From Chloroflexota bacterium (GTDB taxonomy: Bacteria > Chloroflexota > UBA6077 > JACCZL01): 57,510 nucleotides of DNA. Position numbers and translations under genes: made by a program. Below the pieces are notes generated by a model. The model did no database searches, was not told the origin of the DNA, and saw only the letters and a list, made by a program, of their open reading frames with translations. The DNA lies in NCBI GenBank assembly GCA_020850535.1, contig JADZEM010000094.1, positions 1-57,510 of the forward strand. The letters run 5' to 3'. Shown here in pieces: positions 1 to 7,559 of the stretch (its first letter is position 1; the number at the start of each line of letters is the position of its first letter).

Positions 1-125
1 CGCCCCCTCCCCCTGTGCGCGGGCGTGGGGGAGACACCCGACGCTCGCGTTGCGCCCCCTCTCCCTGTGCGCGGGTGAGGGGGCTGGGGGGGGAGGGCCC
101 TCCAGGGGGTGAGGGCACGCTCAGC
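1..125. repeat. C/G-rich repeat lying inside the synthetase reading frame
   Basis: A 23-bp motif beginning CGCCCCCTC and ending GTGCGCGGG occurs at 1-23 and again, with one substitution, at 53-75. It is followed by runs of GGGGG. A related sequence (CCTCTGCCGCGTGCGG with GGAAGAGGGG) sits in the intergenic region at about 2286-2315. The sequence looks like dispersed intergenic repeat DNA but keeps the frame open here. Confidence 0.6.
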
Positions 126-2222
126 TCTGGCCTCGCGGAGGTCGTCTTCACCTCCGGGACCACCGGCGCGCCCAAGGGCGTCATGCTCACCCACGCCAAC
201 ATCCTGGCGAACGTCCAGGCGGCCCGGGCGGCCCTCTCCATCCAGGTCGGGGAGCGACTCCTCTCACTGCTGCCGCTCTCACACATGATGGAGCAGACGG
301 CCGGGCTGCTGGCCGCCCTGAACGCCGGCGCGACGGTCTACTACGCCACCAGCCGCCGCTCCAGCTCGATTCTGGCCGCTTTCCAGCGGCACGGCATCGG
401 CATCCTGATCTGCGTCCCCGAAGTCCTGTCGTTGCTGCTGGGGGGCGTCGAGCGGGAGATCGACCGGGCGGGCAAGCGGCGCGCCTGGGAGCTGATGCAC
501 GCTGCCGCCGCCCGTCTGCCGTTCGCCCTGCGGCCCCGGCTGTTTGGCGCATTTCACCAGAAGCTCGGCGGACGCTTCCGGATGGCCCTGTGCGGTGGCG
601 CACCGTTGACCCCCGAGACTCAGGCCGCCTGGGAGCGGCTCGGCGTCCGCGTGATCCAGGGCTACGGCGCGACGGAGTGCGCCCCGATTGTCGCGTCCAA
701 CCGCTACGACCACCGCGAGCCTGGAACGGTCGGCTGGCCATTGCCGGGCGTCGAGCTGCGGCTGGCGGCAGACGGCGAGGTGCTGGTGCGCGGGCCGAAC
801 GTGACGCCCGGCTACTGGCGCGATCCTGCCGCCACCGCCGCCAGCTTTGAGAACGGCTGGTACCGCACCGGCGACCTTGGCGAGTGGGTGACAGGCGCCC
901 TGCCGGCAGACCCAGAGCGCGGCGAGCAGGCGCACGAGCACGCCTTGCGACTGCGGGGCCGCAAGAAGGACATGATCGTCCTGTCGGACGGGCGCAACGT
1001 CTTCCCGGAGGACATCGAGCCGGTCCTGCGGGCCGATCCCGCCGTGCGCGACTGCACCGTCGTCGGGCGGCCGCGCGGCAGTGGCGTGGAGGTTCACGCC
1101 GTCGTGATCCCGGCCGACCCGTCTGGCGGCGAGGCGAGCGCCGAGGCTGCCGTGAGGCGCGCCAACGGCCAGCTGGGGCCGCAGCAGCAGATCGGCGGCT
1201 GGTCCGTCTGGCCGGAGCCAGATCTCCCGCGCACACCCTCGCTGAAGGTGAAGCGTGGCGAAGTGCTGGCCGCGCTGGTGGATCGCCACGCGCCGCCACA
1301 GCACGGCCCGACCGCCCTCGACGCCGACACGCCCGAGGCCCGGCTGATCGGGCTGCTGGCGCGCACAACAGGTCGGCCGGCTGGCCGGATCGCCCCGGCG
1401 TCAGACCTCCACCTCGATCTGGGCCTGGACTCGCTGGGGCGGGTGGAGCTGGCCGTCTTGCTCGAGGAGGAGCTTGGCCGCTCGCTGTCCGACGAGCAGA
1501 TGGCCGAGCTACGGACGGTGGGCGATCTGCTCGCGGCGCTGGAGCAACCCACGAACACCGCGCCGCCGGCCCCGCTGCCGGGCTGGCCGCGCTCGCTGCC
1601 GGCGCGGGCGCTCCGGGCCGTCTTGCAGGACGCCGTCCTCCTCCCACTCCTGCGGCTGCTCGGCCGGCCGCTGACCGTCGAGGGTCGTGAGCACCTGGAG
1701 CGCCTGCGCGGCCCGGCCCTGCTGATCGCCAACCACACCAGCCACCTGGACAGCCTCTCGGTCCTGGCCGCGCTCCCCGAGGCGAGAAGGCGTCGGACGG
1801 CCGTAGCCGCTGCCGCCGACTACTTCTTCGCGGATCGGCGGACGGCGTTCGTCGCGTCGCTGGCGCTCGGGGCGTTCCCGTTTCACCGGACCGGCCCGGT
1901 CGCGGCGAGCCTCGCGCACTGCGGCGACCTTGCGGACAGCGGCTACAGCCTGCTGGTCTTCCCCGAGGGCACCCGCTCGACCACCGGCGAGATCGCCCCG
2001 TTCAAGCCAGGCATCGGGCTGCTGGCTCGCGAGCTTGGCGTGCCGGTCGTGCCAGTCTACCTGGACGGCCCGTACCGCATCCTCCCGAAAGGCCGGACCA
2101 TCCCGAGAATGGGACCGCTGCGGATCGTCGCCGGGCAGCCGGTGCGTGTCGGCGCTGGCCTGAGCAACACCGAGGCCGCCGCCCAGGTTGAGGCAGCCCT
2201 GCGCGCGCTTGCCCCATCATAA
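3..2222 (+). CDS. AMP-dependent acyl-CoA/acyl-ACP synthetase - ACP - PlsC acyltransferase fusion, 5' partial
   Basis: The reading frame is open from the left edge, so the N-terminal part of the adenylation domain lies outside the window. Numbering from the GTG codon at 15, the AMP-binding signature FTSGTTG is at about residues 45-51, followed by the rest of an ANL adenylation domain to about 440 (YRTGD and GRKKDMI motifs). An acyl-carrier domain follows, with the phosphopantetheine Ser about 473 in LGLDSLG. The C-terminal third is a PlsC-type glycerolipid acyltransferase, with the HX4D motif NHTSHLD at 573-579 and FPEGTRS at 649-655. Known family logic: the first domain activates a fatty acid, the carrier holds it, and the last domain transfers it to a lysophospholipid, as in Aas-like enzymes. 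No membrane segment is obvious. The odd feature is that about 40 codons directly before the AMP-binding motif are low-complexity repeat DNA. Confidence 0.85.
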   Translation, partial: PPPPVRGRGGDTRRSRCAPSPCARVRGLGGEGPPGGEGTLSSGLAEVVFTSGTTGAPKGVMLTHANILANVQAARAALSIQVGERLLSLLPLSHMMEQTAGLLAALNAGATVYYATSRRSSSILAAFQRHGIGILICVPEVLSLLLGGVEREIDRAGKRRAWELMHAAAARLPFALRPRLFGAFHQKLGGRFRMALCGGAPLTPETQAAWERLGVRVIQGYGATECAPIVASNRYDHREPGTVGWPLPGVELRLAADGEVLVRGPNVTPGYWRDPAATAASFENGWYRTGDLGEWVTGALPADPERGEQAHEHALRLRGRKKDMIVLSDGRNVFPEDIEPVLRADPAVRDCTVVGRPRGSGVEVHAVVIPADPSGGEASAEAAVRRANGQLGPQQQIGGWSVWPEPDLPRTPSLKVKRGEVLAALVDRHAPPQHGPTALDADTPEARLIGLLARTTGRPAGRIAPASDLHLDLGLDSLGRVELAVLLEEELGRSLSDEQMAELRTVGDLLAALEQPTNTAPPAPLPGWPRSLPARALRAVLQDAVLLPLLRLLGRPLTVEGREHLERLRGPALLIANHTSHLDSLSVLAALPEARRRRTAVAAAADYFFADRRTAFVASLALGAFPFHRTGPVAASLAHCGDLADSGYSLLVFPEGTRSTTGEIAPFKPGIGLLARELGVPVVPVYLDGPYRILPKGRTIPRMGPLRIVAGQPVRVGAGLSNTEAAAQVEAALRALAPS

Positions 2223-2337
2223 GCGGCATCGCCCGGCTCCCGGCCGAGCGCCATCGTACACAACCGACAGCGCCGCTCCAACGCCTCCTCTGCCGCGTGC
2301 GGAAGAGGGGAAGGGGGCGAGGGGTGAGCTTCTCATC

Positions 2338-3021
2338 ATGCCGACTGACGTTCCCGTGCCCGCCCCTGACGACGACGAGGAAGAAGAAGAAGAGTTCGAG
2401 ATGGAGGTCCGCGAGCTTGAGCCGGACGAGATCGTCTCGGCGGCCGAGATGCTGGCGCGGGCCTTCGAGGGAACCACGCTGCTGGAGATCATCGCGCCAG
2501 ATCCCGACATCCGCGAGGACGCCTGCCGCTGGTTTTTCGAGTCGCACCTCGTCTACGGGCTGGCCTACGGCGACGTGATCGCCGCCGTCGAGGAGGATGG
2601 CACAGTCCAGGCGGCGGCCGTCTGGTGGGCGCCCGAGAACGTCGCGCCGGACGACGAGCAGGCCGCCGACACGGGGCTGGCGGACGGCCTCACGGTGCTC
2701 GGACCGGAAGCCTGGGAGCGCCTCCAGGAGCTTGGCCGCGCCACCTCCGCGCTGCACAAGCAGGTGGCCCCGGACCCGCACTGGTATCTCGCGCTGATCG
2801 GCGTGGAGGCGTACATGCACGGGCAGGGCGTCGGCGGCGAGGTGCTTGCAGCCTCCCTGGAGATGGTGGACGAGGAAGGGTACCCCGCCTACCTGGAGAC
2901 CTCGAACGAGCGCACTATCCCCTTCTACGAGCGCCACGGCTTCAAGGTCGGCGGGCAGATCGACGTGCCGGCGCTCGGGATGACCGTCTGGGGCATGCGC
3001 CGCGAGCCGGCCGGAAGTTGA
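2338..3021 (+). CDS. GNAT-family N-acetyltransferase
   Basis: This encodes about 227 residues. After an acidic, Glu-rich N-terminus (EEEEEEFEME), the C-terminal half has a GNAT fold: a beta-4-like WYLALIGV strand, a Gln/Gly loop of the acetyl-CoA pyrophosphate-binding type (HGQGVGGEVLAAS, about residues 161-173), and the late motif ETSNERTIPFYERHGF typical of the family. The frame is open further upstream, but that part overlaps repeat-like DNA, so the ATG at 2338 is chosen; ATG 2401 is an alternative without the acidic tail. The substrate is unknown. It lies 115 bp after the acyltransferase fusion on the same strand and 100 bp before the dehydrogenase. It is most likely a cytosolic small-molecule acetyltransferase. 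Confidence 0.8.
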   Translation: MPTDVPVPAPDDDEEEEEEFEMEVRELEPDEIVSAAEMLARAFEGTTLLEIIAPDPDIREDACRWFFESHLVYGLAYGDVIAAVEEDGTVQAAAVWWAPENVAPDDEQAADTGLADGLTVLGPEAWERLQELGRATSALHKQVAPDPHWYLALIGVEAYMHGQGVGGEVLAASLEMVDEEGYPAYLETSNERTIPFYERHGFKVGGQIDVPALGMTVWGMRREPAGS

Positions 3022-3121
3022 CACGGCGGCCGACCGGCTGACGCCGCCTGCTCACCCCGTGTCGTGCTACCCTGCCGCAAACGGAATGCAATCGACTGCG
3101 AGACAGCCCGGGAGGATTGGC

Positions 3122-4123
3122 ATGGGAATGCTCGACGGCAGGGTGGCCGTAGTGACTGGCTCGGGACGGGGCATCGGGCGGGGCATCGCGATGGCGCTGG
3201 CCGCCGCCGGCGCGCGCGTCGTCGTCAACGACCTCGGCGTCAGCCTGAGCGGCGAGGGCGAGGAGAAGATGCCGGCCGATCAGGTGGTGGACGAGATCCT
3301 GACCCACGGCGGCGCGGCGGTCGCCAACTACGGCTCGGTCACGGACTGGGACCAGGCCCACGCGATGATCGACCAGGCTGTGGACGCCTTCGGCCGCATC
3401 GACATCCTCGTCAACGTGGCCGGCATCCTGCGCGACCGCATGCTCTTCAACATGACCGAAGCCGAGTGGGACGCCGTGATCGCCGTCCACCTCAAGGGCA
3501 TGTTCAACTGCACGCAGGCGGCCTCCGTCCGCTTCCGCGAGCAGAAGTACGGCCGGGTCATCAGCATGTCGTCCGTCTCGGCGCTCGGGTCGGCCGGGCA
3601 GCCAAACTACGGCGCGGCGAAGGCGGGCATCCTCGGGCTGACGTGGTCGACCGCCAACGCGATGGGCCGCTACGGCGTGACCTGCAACGCGATCCTGCCG
3701 AGCGGCGCGACCCGCATGATCGACTCGACCCCGCGCGCCCGCGAGGAGTTCGAGCGGACTGGCGTCTGGCCCAGCGAGGCGGCGAAGGGGACCGCCCGCG
3801 ACCCTGACAACGTCGCGCCGCTGGTGGTCTACCTCGCCTCGGAGCAGGCGGCGCACGTCAACGGGCAGGCGTTCCACTCGTTCGGCTACGGCTACACGCT
3901 GCTGGCCCAGCCCACGCCGATGCGGCGCATCGAGGCCGACCGCCGCCTGACGCCCGACGAGATCGCCTCCCACTTCGACCAGACGCTCGGCGCGAACCTG
4001 CGCCCGCCGCCGGGGCTGGACTTCGGCAAGGCGCTCGAACAACGGCCAGCCGCGGAGTGGGGCGAGGTGGGGGACGGCGTCCGGTTCTGGAAGAACCCCT
4101 GGGAAGAGCCGCGCGCCGAGTAG
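3122..4123 (+). CDS. short-chain dehydrogenase/reductase, (3R)-hydroxyacyl-CoA dehydrogenase-like
   Basis: About 333 residues with a classical SDR Rossmann fold. The cofactor motif TGSGRGIG is at 12-19, the catalytic Ser about 150 (SMSSVS), and YGAAK has Tyr163 and Lys167. The stretch GRIDILVNVAGILRDRMLFNMTEAEWD closely resembles the dehydrogenase domain of bacterial and peroxisomal multifunctional enzyme type 2, which oxidises 3-hydroxyacyl-CoA with NAD+. The usual NNAG is NVAG here. About 80 residues follow the core and could form a dimerisation or substrate cap. The start is set by GGAGG at 3111-3115, six bases before the ATG. The acyl-activating gene upstream fits a role in acyl-CoA metabolism, but the substrate is inferred. 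Confidence 0.85.
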   Translation: MGMLDGRVAVVTGSGRGIGRGIAMALAAAGARVVVNDLGVSLSGEGEEKMPADQVVDEILTHGGAAVANYGSVTDWDQAHAMIDQAVDAFGRIDILVNVAGILRDRMLFNMTEAEWDAVIAVHLKGMFNCTQAASVRFREQKYGRVISMSSVSALGSAGQPNYGAAKAGILGLTWSTANAMGRYGVTCNAILPSGATRMIDSTPRAREEFERTGVWPSEAAKGTARDPDNVAPLVVYLASEQAAHVNGQAFHSFGYGYTLLAQPTPMRRIEADRRLTPDEIASHFDQTLGANLRPPPGLDFGKALEQRPAAEWGEVGDGVRFWKNPWEEPRAE

Positions 4124-4258
4124 CAGCCCGAGCAGCAGTCCGCGCCTGCGCGCAAACGGGGCCTCCGAAGGCCATCTATTGCGCACAGGCGACGGAACTT
4201 CAGACACCTCGCGGTAGCGCGAGAGACCGCGCCGTCTGCCCAGGTGATGCACCACACA

Positions 4259-4376
4259 CTGACTAGTCCGTTGCGCTGTTGCGGCGACGGAATAGTCAGG
4301 ATGGGCATGTCGTTCTCCCCCATTCTGCCGATCATCAACGTGGGTGCGCGATACGTCTGCGCGGGACAGACGCATC
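4259..4376 (+). promoter_or_regulatory. two-hairpin structured leader candidate upstream of the CARDB protein gene
   Basis: Two hairpins lie in the 287-bp gap before 4411. In the first, CTGACTA (4259-4265) pairs with TAGTCAG (4293-4299), and CCGT (4268-4271) pairs with ACGG (4287-4290) across a small internal loop. In the second, GATACGTCTG (4350-4359) pairs with CAGACGCATC (4367-4376) with one mismatch. Neither is followed by a T run, so a leader RNA is favoured over a terminator. I do not recognise a known riboswitch. The remainder of 4124-4410 shows no gene. Confidence 0.35.
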
Positions 4377-4410
4377 GGCGACCACTCGGTGACAGGGGCG
4401 GAATCCTCTC

Positions 4411-6948
4411 GTGCGGGTCAGTCCTACGCTTGCGAGATTGCTCACGGCGTTCGTCGTCGTGGCTGTGGGCCTTGGCGGCCCGACCGGAGCCGTACTCGAC
4501 GGGCTGCTCGGGCTGCAGCCGCGTGTGGCCATGGCCCAGAGCCTGCCAGACCTGCGGCCGGACAGCCTGTCCGTCCCGATGCCGAAGGGGCAGCTGCTCC
4601 TCGGCCTGACCTACACCGCCACCTTCACCGTCACCAACGTCGGCAGCGCCCCGCTGTCCGGCGCCTGGAACGACGCCCTCTACCTCGCCAACACCCCCAA
4701 CGCCATCGCCAGCGACCGCTACCTGGGTGGCGCGGACGGCCCCGGCGTGCTGGCCCCTGGCGCGTCGTACTCCAACAGCGTCACCTTCACCGTCCCCAGT
4801 GCGCCCCCTGGTGACTGGTATCTGGTCCTGAAATCCAACTTGACAGCCGATCTGACCGAGGCGTCGTTCGCCAACAACTCGCTGGCGATCCCGGTCAGCG
4901 TGGACTATCCCCCACTTCCCAACCCCGACCTGACCACCGCCAGCATCCAGACGCCCGGCGGTCCGCTGCTGACCGGCTCCGAAGTGTCGCTCGGGTTCAC
5001 CGTGCAGAACATCGGCGACCGGCCCTCGGCGCCCGTCTGGACCGACGCCCTCGTCCTCTCATCCGACCAGACCTTCAGCGGCAACGACACCGTGATCGCC
5101 TCGCGGGCGTACTCCGGCGAGAGCTTCGAGCCTGGCGCATCGTACACCCGCACCTTCACCGTGACCGTGCCCGACGTGGCGGCCGGCACCTGGTACCTGC
5201 TGGCGATTGCCGACATCTGGGGCGAGCGCTTCGAGCAGAGCGAGAAGAACAACCTGCTCGTGCAGCCCGTGACCATTGAGAAGTGGTCCACGCCGACGCC
5301 CACGATGACGATGACGGCCACGACGACGCCAACGCTGCCGCCCACCGCAACCCCCACCGAGACCCCGACGGCGACGCCGACCGAGACGGCAACCGCGACG
5401 TCCACCGCGACGCCCACGCCCACCGACACGCCGACGCTGACGCCCACGGCCACGGCGACCAACACCCCGACTGAGACCCCGACAGCGACGGCCACGGCGA
5501 CCAACACCCCGACTGAGACCCCGACACTGACACCTACAGCCACGAATACACCGACCAATACGCCCACGGAGACCCCGACGCTCACACCGACCGCCACGAA
5601 TACACCGACCAATACGCCCACAGAGACCCCGACGCTCACACCGACCGCCACGGCGACCAATACGCCAACAAACACCCCAACCGAGACGCCCACGGCTACG
5701 GCCACGGCGACAAATACGGCTACCAGCACGCCAACGGAGACCCCCGTTCCTACGGCCACAGCCACGCTCACCAACACGGCGACGGCCACAGCCACGCTCA
5801 CCAACACGGCGACGGCCACGGCCACCGAGACCCCAGTCCCGACGGCAACGCCGACCTTCACGCCGACTTCCACCGCGACGGCCACAGCCACCATGACGGT
5901 CACGCTCACGCCGTCGCCCGTTCCGACAGCGACCTTTACCGTGACGCCAACCCCGACCATCGGCTTCGTAGTCGAGACCGACCCGACCATGACCGCTACG
6001 CCCACCGCGACCAAGACGCACACCCCGGTGCCGCCCACGGCCACGCAGACCATGACTCAGACACCGGTACCGCCCACCGCGACGCCCGTGCCGCCCACCG
6101 CGACGCCCGTGCCGCCCACCGCGACGGCCACGGCCACCCATGCTCCGCAGCCACCCACCGCGACCGCCAGCGCCACGCGCACCCCGCTGCCCTCGGTCAC
6201 GGCCACCATGACGGCTACCGCCAGCCCGACCCGCACGCCGGCTCCCACCTTCACGGCCACAGCCACTATGGCGACAACGCCCACGCGCACACCGACTGCC
6301 ACTCTGACGCCTACCCCTGCGACCTCGGGCGCGGACGGCTGGATCTCCGGTGGCGGCGTCCTGCGCGAGGATCAGCAGTCGGCCTCGATTGCCCTGGCGC
6401 TCTCCTGCGATGTCAACCGGAAGCCCAAGCGGCTCGAGTTGATCTGGCAGGCGACCAGCACCCGCGACCCCCGCGACCGCAACGACCGGCGCCCAGAGTG
6501 GGAGTGGGACGACCGCGACTGGAGTGGACGCAACTGGAACGTCCAGGACTGGGACGATGGCGACTGGAATGATCGCGACTGGGACGACCGAGACGCCTAC
6601 AACTGGGGCCGTGACCGTCGCGAGCGCCGTCGCCGCGACAACGACCCTGACGAGCGCCGAGGCGGGTGGGGCCGCTTCCACCTGACCAACCTGACAGGCG
6701 CAACCTGCACAGACAACCCATCCGTCGCCAACACCGGGCGCCGTGTCGGGTTCGACACCCACACCGGGGCCGGCACTGGTCGGCTGGCGGACGGCTCCGC
6801 TGCTACGGCCACCTGGACCGTGGTGGACGGCGGCGAGTCCGGCAGGCGGGATCAGGTGTCAATCACCATCCGCGACAGCCGTGGGCGGATCGTCTTCCAG
6901 ATCTCCGATACGCTCTCGCAGGGCCGCATCCAGGCCCACCGCCGCTGA
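4411..6948 (+). CDS. secreted CARDB-domain protein with long Thr/Pro linker and Asp/Trp-rich insert
   Basis: 845 residues from a GTG start. Residues 1-42 form a signal peptide ending near AMAQS. Two CARDB (cell-adhesion-related, beta-sandwich) repeats follow at about 45-165 and 168-288, each with the [10 protein letters not shown] or [10 protein letters not shown] type edge. Residues about 293-640 are an almost pure Thr-Pro-Ala-rich linker of the kind typical of Chloroflexota exported proteins, likely an extended and possibly glycosylated stalk. A final beta-rich domain (about 640-845) resembles post-COAP-1-like modules: it opens with GWISGGG and ends in a [13 protein letters not shown]...[16 protein letters not shown] pattern. 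It is interrupted at about 693-752 by a DW/RD-rich segment. No catalytic motif is seen; a surface adhesion or scaffold role is likely. A heptad repeat array begins directly after the stop codon. Confidence 0.8.
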   Translation: MRVSPTLARLLTAFVVVAVGLGGPTGAVLDGLLGLQPRVAMAQSLPDLRPDSLSVPMPKGQLLLGLTYTATFTVTNVGSAPLSGAWNDALYLANTPNAIASDRYLGGADGPGVLAPGASYSNSVTFTVPSAPPGDWYLVLKSNLTADLTEASFANNSLAIPVSVDYPPLPNPDLTTASIQTPGGPLLTGSEVSLGFTVQNIGDRPSAPVWTDALVLSSDQTFSGNDTVIASRAYSGESFEPGASYTRTFTVTVPDVAAGTWYLLAIADIWGERFEQSEKNNLLVQPVTIEKWSTPTPTMTMTATTTPTLPPTATPTETPTATPTETATATSTATPTPTDTPTLTPTATATNTPTETPTATATATNTPTETPTLTPTATNTPTNTPTETPTLTPTATNTPTNTPTETPTLTPTATATNTPTNTPTETPTATATATNTATSTPTETPVPTATATLTNTATATATLTNTATATATETPVPTATPTFTPTSTATATATMTVTLTPSPVPTATFTVTPTPTIGFVVETDPTMTATPTATKTHTPVPPTATQTMTQTPVPPTATPVPPTATPVPPTATATATHAPQPPTATASATRTPLPSVTATMTATASPTRTPAPTFTATATMATTPTRTPTATLTPTPATSGADGWISGGGVLREDQQSASIALALSCDVNRKPKRLELIWQATSTRDPRDRNDRRPEWEWDDRDWSGRNWNVQDWDDGDWNDRDWDDRDAYNWGRDRRERRRRDNDPDERRGGWGRFHLTNLTGATCTDNPSVANTGRRVGFDTHTGAGTGRLADGSAATATWTVVDGGESGRRDQVSITIRDSRGRIVFQISDTLSQGRIQAHRR

Positions 6949-7025
6949 CAGCCGTCAGCCGTCAGCCGTCAGCCGTCAGCCGTCAGCCGTCAGCCGTCAG
7001 CCGTCAGCCGTCAGCCGTCAGCCGT
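6949..7025. repeat. 7-bp tandem array (CAGCCGT), 11 copies
   Basis: Eleven exact consecutive copies of CAGCCGT start at the base after the TGA stop of the preceding gene. The array keeps reading frames open on both strands, which gives spurious repetitive peptides. Confidence 0.95.
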
Positions 7026-7060
7026 GCGAGTATGTCGGTGCAAGAGCGCGAGTTCCAGTT

Positions 7061-7152
7061 GTCATCCTGAGCGTAGCGAAGGACCTCACCCGCTGACCGT
7101 CAAGGTTGGGAGATCCTTCACGTCGCTCGCAAGCTCGCTCGTTCAGGATGAC
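7061..7152. repeat. dispersed palindromic element, family A (GTCATCCTGAGCG type)
   Basis: The left end reads GTCATCCTGAGCGTAGCGAA followed by GGACCTCACCCGCTGACCGT; the right end is the inverted GTTCAGGATGAC. The same ends recur at 31003-31193, 40233-40440 and from 49278, and as a degenerate fragment near 17765. The element is flanked on both sides by 7-bp arrays. Confidence 0.8.
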
Positions 7153-7160
7153 ATACTGTC

Positions 7161-7395
7161 CGCTGCCCGCCGTCCGCTGCCCGCTGCCCGCTGCCCGCTG
7201 CCCGCTGCCCGCTGCCCGCTGCCCGCTGCCCGCCGTCCGCTGCCCGCTGCCCGCTGCCCGCCGTCCGCTGCCCGCTGCCCGCCGTCCGCTGCCCGCCGCT
7301 CGCCGTCCGCTGCCCGCCGCTCGCCGTCCGCCGTCCGCCGTCCGCTGCCCGCCGTCCGCCGTCCGCTGCCCGCTGCCCGCTGTCTGCTGCCCGCT
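7161..7395. repeat. 7-bp tandem array (CGCTGCC/CGCCGTC variants), about 33 units
   Basis: The whole 235 bp has a strict 7-bp period with interspersed unit variants CGCTGCC, CGCCGTC and CGCCGCT. From 7396 to 7559 there is a short TGACACC duplication and no gene. Confidence 0.95.
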
Positions 7396-7559
7396 GACAC
7401 CTGACACCTGACGGCTCACGGCATCGCACTGGTGAACAGGGGGACACGTGCGTCATCATGTCGGGGTGACGATCCCAGCCCGGGCTCGTCGCGGCGGGGA
7501 GACGGCGGGAGCGCATCACCTACCTGAATGCGTGCCCGATCGGGGAATGAGTCACCACG

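Noticed and set aside
279-1304. Minus-strand frames within the acyl-activating gene
   Set aside because: They lack family similarity and overlap a gene with strong motifs on the plus strand.
7161-7395. CRISPR-like tandem repeat array
   Set aside because: Units are 7 bp, contiguous and have no unique spacers.
6743-7404. Repetitive peptides (RQPSAVS-, ARCPLPA-type) encoded in heptad arrays
   Set aside because: They arise in all frames from 7-bp repeats; no start or conserved sequence supports a gene.
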